From contig KN832555.1 of NCBI GenBank assembly GCA_000827205.1, positions 918,893 to 982,892 on the forward strand: a stretch of 64,000 nt of DNA, given 5' to 3'. The position numbers and the translations under genes were made by a program. Shown piece after piece: positions 57,603 through 64,000 of the stretch. Position 1 is the stretch's first letter, and every line of letters begins with the position of its first letter. Under the pieces are notes generated by a model. The model did no database searches, was not told the origin of the DNA, and was given only the letters and a program-made list of their open reading frames with translations. The stretch comes from Plicaturopsis crispa FD-325 SS-3. Taxonomy: Eukaryota > Basidiomycota > Agaricomycetes > Amylocorticiales > Amylocorticiaceae.

Positions 57603-60600
57603 TTAGGCATCTAGAGTAGATAACAAGCGAGTCAGCTCGAGAGTGAGAAAGAGATGAACGAGGACACTGACAGTACGAGGAACCTGTCAGTAGGGTAGAC
57701 AGTGCAGCTAATTGATCTTCGTTAAAGCGTTTTGAGTCTTCATGCCAAGTGTCCTGGTGCGTCTTCTTGAAGTTACTAGCACACCTGCGCACTGTCGTAG
57801 ATATGGGCATCTAGAAACTGAAGTTAATGACGGATTGACTAGTGATACGAATACGGACGTACGGGATCGTAAGTATGGTTAGCTAGAACATCTGTCAAGA
57901 GTTCGGGCATCCATGTTTCGACAGTATATGGGTAGCTGTCAACTAGCGCGCAAAGGCCGAGAAGAGCAGCATGACGCTGGCGTATGGCCTTCGTATAGGA
58001 CGCCGACTGTCGAGGGGGTATACGACTATTCTTCGCTAGTCGGACAAACCGATCCTGAGAGCGATATATGAGCCCAATGAGACGTAACACCGTAATTACA
58101 AACGCACCTTGAGGGTGATGACGCTACGTTTTGGCGAGAGCCGTATAATTCCTGAGAGCGTCCTTTTTTCGGATAGCGTAAGTTATTAGACGCAGAAAGA
58201 AGCAACAAAAGAACTCACGTAGCTGCCATCTCACGAACCTCTACAATCTCATCGTCTAAACATCGGGACAGCACTTCCAATATCTCTATGACTTTACTCT
58301 CCGAAATGAGAGGCATTTGTCTAAAATAGAACACTGCATTGCGATCAGCCAGGAACGACGTGCTCAGTGAAAAGGGAAGATACCTTGAACGAGAGGTAAC
58401 GCCTTCAAGCGCACTCGCCACGACTGCAGATGCTGGTCAGCTTACAAAACCAAGGCTAGAAAAGTAAACAAATCATACAGATGATTTCCGAATGGACTCG
58501 AAAATTGCATCCAGCATCGGGTCCACCAGAGACCGAGGTGGCGTCACTCCACACATCCGTACAAGGAGAACATTAGCAGCGGAAACAAGCTCGTCGTTAT
58601 CGTTGACTGCATGCAAAGTGGTGAGCGAATATGCATCGGAGACATCTGCGACGAAGGAAATACCTTCAGTGAAACGGAAAAGCTCGGGCTACAACGGCAC
58701 TCATTTAGTCGAGGATAGACGTGAAGATTCGCAAATTAGCTTACCACCAGCGGGAGAATATAGTCATACGCAGAGATGGCTCGCGTGTGATGGATCAGCT
58801 GGAACAACCATTTGCAGACGGTGATCCCGACCCTATCGTAAGTCGATTGGAAAGCGCGGACGCCAGGAATACGCTCGGCTCTCCATGTCTTGAATTGGTT
58901 CACCAGCTTGAGCACTCTCCCCATGTGGTATGTGCCGTGCATCCCCATGATGTCGAAGTCGAGTGGGGAAGTGCGGCACTCCCTCACAAACACCCCCGCG
59001 ACGGGTTTTGAAGGGCGTGGGCACCACTGATAGACGATTCACGTACGCGCGCCATCGGCATGGGTGATCAAGGTGTAACGCTACAAAGGACGTACCTTGA
59101 CGGTGTCAGAAAATGCCAAGATATCTCCTACGGAGGCGCGAACCTGCATATGCATCCAGGTCAGTTCGACTGGTATCATAATGTTGACATTACTCACCGT
59201 GTCATGTTCGCCGTGGATTTCCGACCAACAACGTTCCACTGTTGTATCTGTCCAAGCAGAGAATTTCCAACCAAGCTCTTGGTAAAAGCTCTCGAACAAA
59301 GAAATGATCTTGGTAGCGTCAAAAGACAATTCGCTGTTATAGTCAGTGGCCAAAAATTCTTCCATAAGATATGTGGCCAACGGCTGCACTCGACGAGGAT
59401 CTGTATGATGGAAGACATACTGGTTGCGAATGCTCGAATGAGCGTCATGCTGGTAAACCTACTCAACTGAAACACACCTCCAGAAACGTCGACCATACCA
59501 GTGAGGTGTCCGGTTTGATATTTTGCCCGAGGACTTTCTTGATGAAGGGCGTGATCCACGACCATAACTTTTGTTGAGCATTTGTCGGCCAATGCTTTGA
59601 ACCTGTCGCGTTTGAATGTATTAGCCCTCCACAGCGCTGAAGTGTGCACTGTTGGTACCTCCGATCACGCCTGCGAGTAGTTCAGCAGCAGCACGTTGCT
59701 TGTCCTTTTCTTTAGATTGCAATAACATTTCGAGCGTGGGCCTCAGTGCTTCGAAAGGTGCGTCATCTAGAATTTGAACTATGGCATGCGCCATAATTAA
59801 GCAAAATATAACAAAGGCAGGGCCGAAAGACTCACAAATTGACTTGACATTGGCTATGTTATCATCTGTCACACCATTCTCGTGGTTTTCCTCCGACAAG
59901 TAAGTCGAGAGGGATGTCCAATATGACGCATCTGTGGCTGCTTCACGAAACACCGCGACAACGCTTTCAGAGGTTGGCTCCCAGGGCTGAAAGGTCGATT
60001 TGATGGGATAAGGAGGCAGAAAGAGTTCGAGTGTGCTGCTCCATGCAAGCCATCCGCTCGAAATTTTATCGCAGTACAAACTAATCGCACCGGCATGTTA
60101 GCAGTGGACATGCATTGGATAAATATACAGGCACTTACGGCTCCCGCTGCTGTATATTGGGAGGGATCTTGAATCCCTTCAAGAATTTCGTAGTGAGGGT
60201 GTGCAATGGTTCCACAGAAAGACTACATTTGAGAGGGTTCCGACACAATGCTTGAACCAAATCACTCGGTGTGTGGCATAATGTGCGGAGCTTTATGTTG
60301 CGACTCGCTTTCATGATGCCTCGTTGAGCATACTGTTCGCCGTAACAATCAATAAATATGCCTCGATCAAACTGAACCAGAAACATACATAGCGCTAATT
60401 GGAGAAGGAGAAAGTCAGCGCACAGCAAGGCAGAGATGCAAAGAGAGACGTACAATGCTAGGATGACTGTCGTGGGTCATTTTTAGAAAATAGCGCATGT
60501 GCGCCGGAGACGGCGGAACATCGCGTCGAAGAAGGGTTCTCAGGCATCGTATGGCGACGATACTATAACGCCAATGGGTGCGCGGTGATTGAGCGATATC

Positions 60601-63600
60601 CAGAAGGAGGGTCGTCTCCACGATGTGTAAGTAGGGAGTAGAATTGACTGAAACTTGAAAGACATACTGTCTGTTGAATGGCGTCGTTGACGAACTGCAG
60701 CCGTGCTACCCGTTTGGCTTGACATCGACGAACAAGTGAGATGCATTCTGTTGATGATGGATGGTCCATCAAATCCCGCGATGCCTTTGCAAGCGATACA
60801 TTTTCTATATCATAGACGAGGTAACAAGGCTCGACGAAATTACCTAGACCTGTGTAACATCAATAACCGGTGCCTCACAATACCAGCGTTTTACACGCAC
60901 AATTTTCGGAGACCACCGATACACAACCTTGAATGGATGGCTACGGAAAACGATAGATAAGCTAAGTGCTTATGGGAAACTCAAGACACACCACACCTTT
61001 TCATTGTGCTGCGACTTGAAGAGGTGCTTCAGAAGGTCCGTCGCCAATGTCGGTTCTTGTTTGTAGTCAGTGAATGCACGCATTACTGCGTACGAGTGGT
61101 TCTGGATATTCACCTGAAACGGCATATTTGGCTTTCCAACCGTCAGCAGATGAAGGAATATTGGCTTGTATTGTAAAACTCACCAAAAACGGGATAATTC
61201 AATGTCCACAGAGCACCTTTCATGCGGTCGTCTTCGGTTCCTGGCAATAACGCCTTGTAAAGCACTGGAAGTGCCCGCGTTCGTATCCCGTCGTAGACTG
61301 AACACATTGCCTCTATAAGGGATTGTGCGGCTCTTATGGGGGCGTAAATGACGGATTTAGCGAGAAATGGCGAAGGCTTACTCTCTCACTGTTACACCAC
61401 GACCGACGCTCAGTATGCATGCTTTAGAGGGGGGCTTAACCTTACCTGTCGCATAGTTCCACATTGACCATTCCACGAGGTCGTCGATCAGACTATCCTC
61501 CAGAGGCCCACGCAATCGCTCGACAGAGTTCCACCGAAGTCGAGCGGAATGATGCAGCCTACCATTGCACGTAAGTAATGAAGACTAACTGCATGCAGCA
61601 CTCGAATGTCTAACCTAGCTCGTCGGGTATATAATGCCCTCGGCCAGACCTTTTGGTTCGCATATAGTCGAGCAACATCGAGCTCTGAGCTATATTGATC
61701 GACATTGGCGGAGTAGCTTGAGATTACGTGTGAGATGCAGTTGTGACTGGTGCTGCCGCAGTGCTCACCTATCTTTACTGTCGCCATAGTCCAACATATA
61801 TGTCCGTAAGGCACGGATCTAGCAGAAGTTAGGCATCGTATTGACTTGAATGTCAAAATGCGGCACATACCAGCATGCGAACCGCGTCTACCGTGTTCTC
61901 TTCACCCTGCTGTCGCAGTGAAACTGATGCTCTGTGCAAAAAGTCCCCAAAGCGACGCCTGAGTGAGGTTATATACTGATATCGAGCATCTTCAGGATCG
62001 GTTAAACAAAAGCCGCTGTTCAATGGGTCAACAGATGGTATCATCTCTGCCAGTTCATTCCTAAGTATTGCTGCGTCAGAGTGCACTAAGAGCCGCCGTC
62101 GTATGAATCCACGCTCACAGAGTGTCACTTGTCTCAGTGGAAGCACTCCTCAGATGCTCGGGTATGATTTCCTTGACGAGCGTCGGGATACCTGAAAAGG
62201 CGTCGCGCACAAGACTCAAATGGCTGTGGTGGCATCTGGTTAGTGCTACTCTGATCTGAGAGAGACCAGAAGCTTACCGACAGAAGTCGTTTCGCCATAC
62301 AGCATCCCTCGCGATACCTGGAGACACACATTAAGATCAGCAATTCGATCTTGAAAGGTGAGTCTCACGGTTATCGAGGAGGGCATCCAGGGTAGCCAAC
62401 GTGGGCTCTATCAGCTCCTTGAATATCTGTAGCGTAAAGTCGATCTCCTCTACATTTGGCACATGCCAGGTTAGCTACGGAGTTGTCAAATGAGCCGTGA
62501 ACTGATTTTGCAATAACTAGGCGGCGTACTTTTACTTCGTCTGGCTTGTATAATTTCCCCCAGCGTTTATGGTGGTTCCAGCGGAACTCTGCAGGGAAGC
62601 GTAAATTGAGCTGAGCAATACGCATTGAGATGAGAACTCACCATCACTGGCCCACTCGTCTGGGTTGACGAATTTATTATCGAGCGGATAGGTGTGAGTG
62701 AGCGTCAAAAGTGTACTCGCTAGGAGTTTTCCACTCCAAGAGAATCCACGCTTAGACAGTGTCTTGTTGTGGAGTAAGGAGAACAACGACAGGAAGTCTT
62801 CCTTGAATGGCAGTAGCTGCGCGGAGCACGATGATGAGTATGACGAGGTGCCTATAAATGTGAGGGAGTCTTACAGCACGACCATCGCTGAGATCGAAGG
62901 CTCGTTTAGAGCAGGTATTGCACAGAATTGGAAATGGCTCACTTGTAAACACAGCCTCGTAACAGTGCCAGATCTATGATTGAGATGAGCGAACGCAAAC
63001 CGACGAGGATTAGAGGTCGGATGGAACATAACTAACTCCAGTGAAGGGTAGCATCGGAGGGCAGCGGCAGAGATGACATGGTCGTTCGAAGCGAACTGGC
63101 TCCGTTCTCAAGCTCTACTTGTATATTGCGAAAGCAAAAAGAGAAAAACTTGGTGACAGTTTTCTCGGGGTTGGCATTCGAAAGGCACCCAACCAGTTCA
63201 TGCATGCCGCGGACAGCGTTTGAGCGAACGTTTGTGCTTGCATAGTCAAAGACCATGTTTAGAGCGAGGTCAAACAACGACTCCGACAGATGGACACAAA
63301 TCTGGCTACACGCGCACGTCACAGCGCTGACGATTTGTGCTGAAAAGAAATTGTTAGTCCTGGGGTGGAATTGAATGGTAAATTGTACAACCTTCAGAGG
63401 TACCGCCTGTGGCTCCGTCGCTTCCTTCTTCGGGCAAGTTTTCCAGCAGTTGAATGACTCTGCGGATAAATTTGGCTACCCAGTCGGCAAAGTCTCCAGT
63501 GGTATCTCGGAGGATCGCATCCTCATCCTCGTCCGACAGTCTGGGTTCGACGCCGTCGATAAGCTCGTTCAACTCGTGCGGAGATAGTGTCGGCATGGTC

Positions 63601-64000
63601 GGAGCGCCGTTAGGAGGGGAGGCGGGTTCGATGGGCTCAGTATCCAATGTCGCGGACATCGGAGCATCTAGACTCGTCAGATCACCAAACTTGATGTATT
63701 GCGAGACCTCTATCAGAAAAGACGTGGTGCACAACTGCACCCGTATCAGCACGATGTATACCGCATTGTTGTACTTGAACTCACTGTCTTGGACGGGTCG
63801 TTCTAGAGTGTCGTCTTAATCAATTCTGATCGGTCTACCACAGACTGCACGTACCAAATCGATTCCTGGGATTAACAGGTGCAAGATTGGCACCAGATGT
63901 TTCGCGCCAGGATAGTAGATATCTCTGGAAACTATCGCCGGTACAACGGCTCCCAGCGCCTTGATCACAGCAGTCGTACGTTGCGTCTATGAAAGATGTA
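57603..64000 (-). CDS. proteasome activator BLM10/PA200, copy 2 (partial, runs off right edge)
   Basis: A second, diverged BLM10/PA200 gene; its 5' part lies beyond 64000. It is colinear with copy 1. Matching blocks are LLENLPEEGSDGATGG (copy 1 NLPEEGG), NVRSNAVRGMHELVGCL, DDRMKGALWTL, YCDKISSGWLAWSSTLEL, SWRVRLKALPLVQVF, VREMAATTLSGIIRLS, ALVDSYPYTVETWMPEL and MPISTTVRRCASNFKK. Over the last 130 residues I judge about half identical to copy 1. It likewise ends SYYA through an 8-nt last exon (57603-57610) after a 61-nt intron, so the proteasome-docking HbYX motif is kept. The two introns around Thr-His-Gln in copy 1 are absent here. The exons I read from 57.6 to 58.5 kb are open, so it is probably a working gene rather than a pseudogene. 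Confidence 0.88.

Noticed and set aside
1-64000. CRISPR arrays, rRNA genes, LTR or virus-like elements
   Set aside because: I saw no repeat-spacer pattern, no rRNA sequence, and no reverse transcriptase, integrase or capsid motifs; the only element found is the CACTA DNA transposon.

Overview
The window is nuclear DNA of a filamentous basidiomycete, most likely an Agaricomycete and possibly a polypore relative. Genes are dense and broken by many introns of about 50-65 nt, many with GTGCGT-type donors. A P450 of the CYP63 type, two secreted GH18 chitinases and a Tnp2-type CACTA transposon all fit that group. I recognised families by eye from translated exons; no search was run, and splice sites are inferred from GT..AG signals plus frame continuity.

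Layout. 0.9-7.4 kb: CYP63-like P450 (+), a Pro/Ser-rich hypothetical (-), and a DEDDy 3'-5' exonuclease with an RG-rich tail (+). 7.7-12.4 kb: two GH18 chitinases head to tail (-), the second with a CBM5 module. 13.7-19.1 kb: casein kinase 2 alpha (-) diverging from a small SET protein (+), a small predicted mitochondrial protein (+), and the mitochondrial Hsp40 Mdj1 (+). 20.1-29.2 kb: a DHA2-type MFS exporter (+), choline/ethanolamine kinase (+), and a TTP-type tandem CCCH RNA-binding protein (-). 29.2-32.5 kb is gene-poor but holds an unresolved coding-like stretch.

32.5-40.6 kb: a full-length BLM10/PA200 proteasome activator (-). 40.9-47.1 kb is a housekeeping block: AIM18-like chalcone-isomerase-fold protein, histone H3, a RING protein, V-ATPase subunit F and Tim21. 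47.3-52.7 kb: an apparently whole CACTA/EnSpm DNA transposon with terminal inverted repeats, a 3-bp ACC target duplication, an open Tnp2 transposase and a divergent second gene. 52.9-57.3 kb: a membrane-anchored hypothetical, TRAX, and a HIT-like protein. From 57.6 kb to the right edge: a second, strongly diverged BLM10/PA200 gene (-).

The most notable point is the pair of BLM10 paralogues 17 kb apart on the same strand. In both, the proteasome-docking C terminus (Ser-Tyr-Tyr-Ala) exists only after removal of a final 61-nt intron before an 8-nt last exon, so splicing decides whether the docking tail is made. Copy 1 also needs a 9-nt microexon whose codons are uninterrupted in copy 2. Besides the proteasome activators, several genes serve mitochondria (Mdj1, Tim21, AIM18, the small predicted protein), but they are not arranged as a functional cluster.
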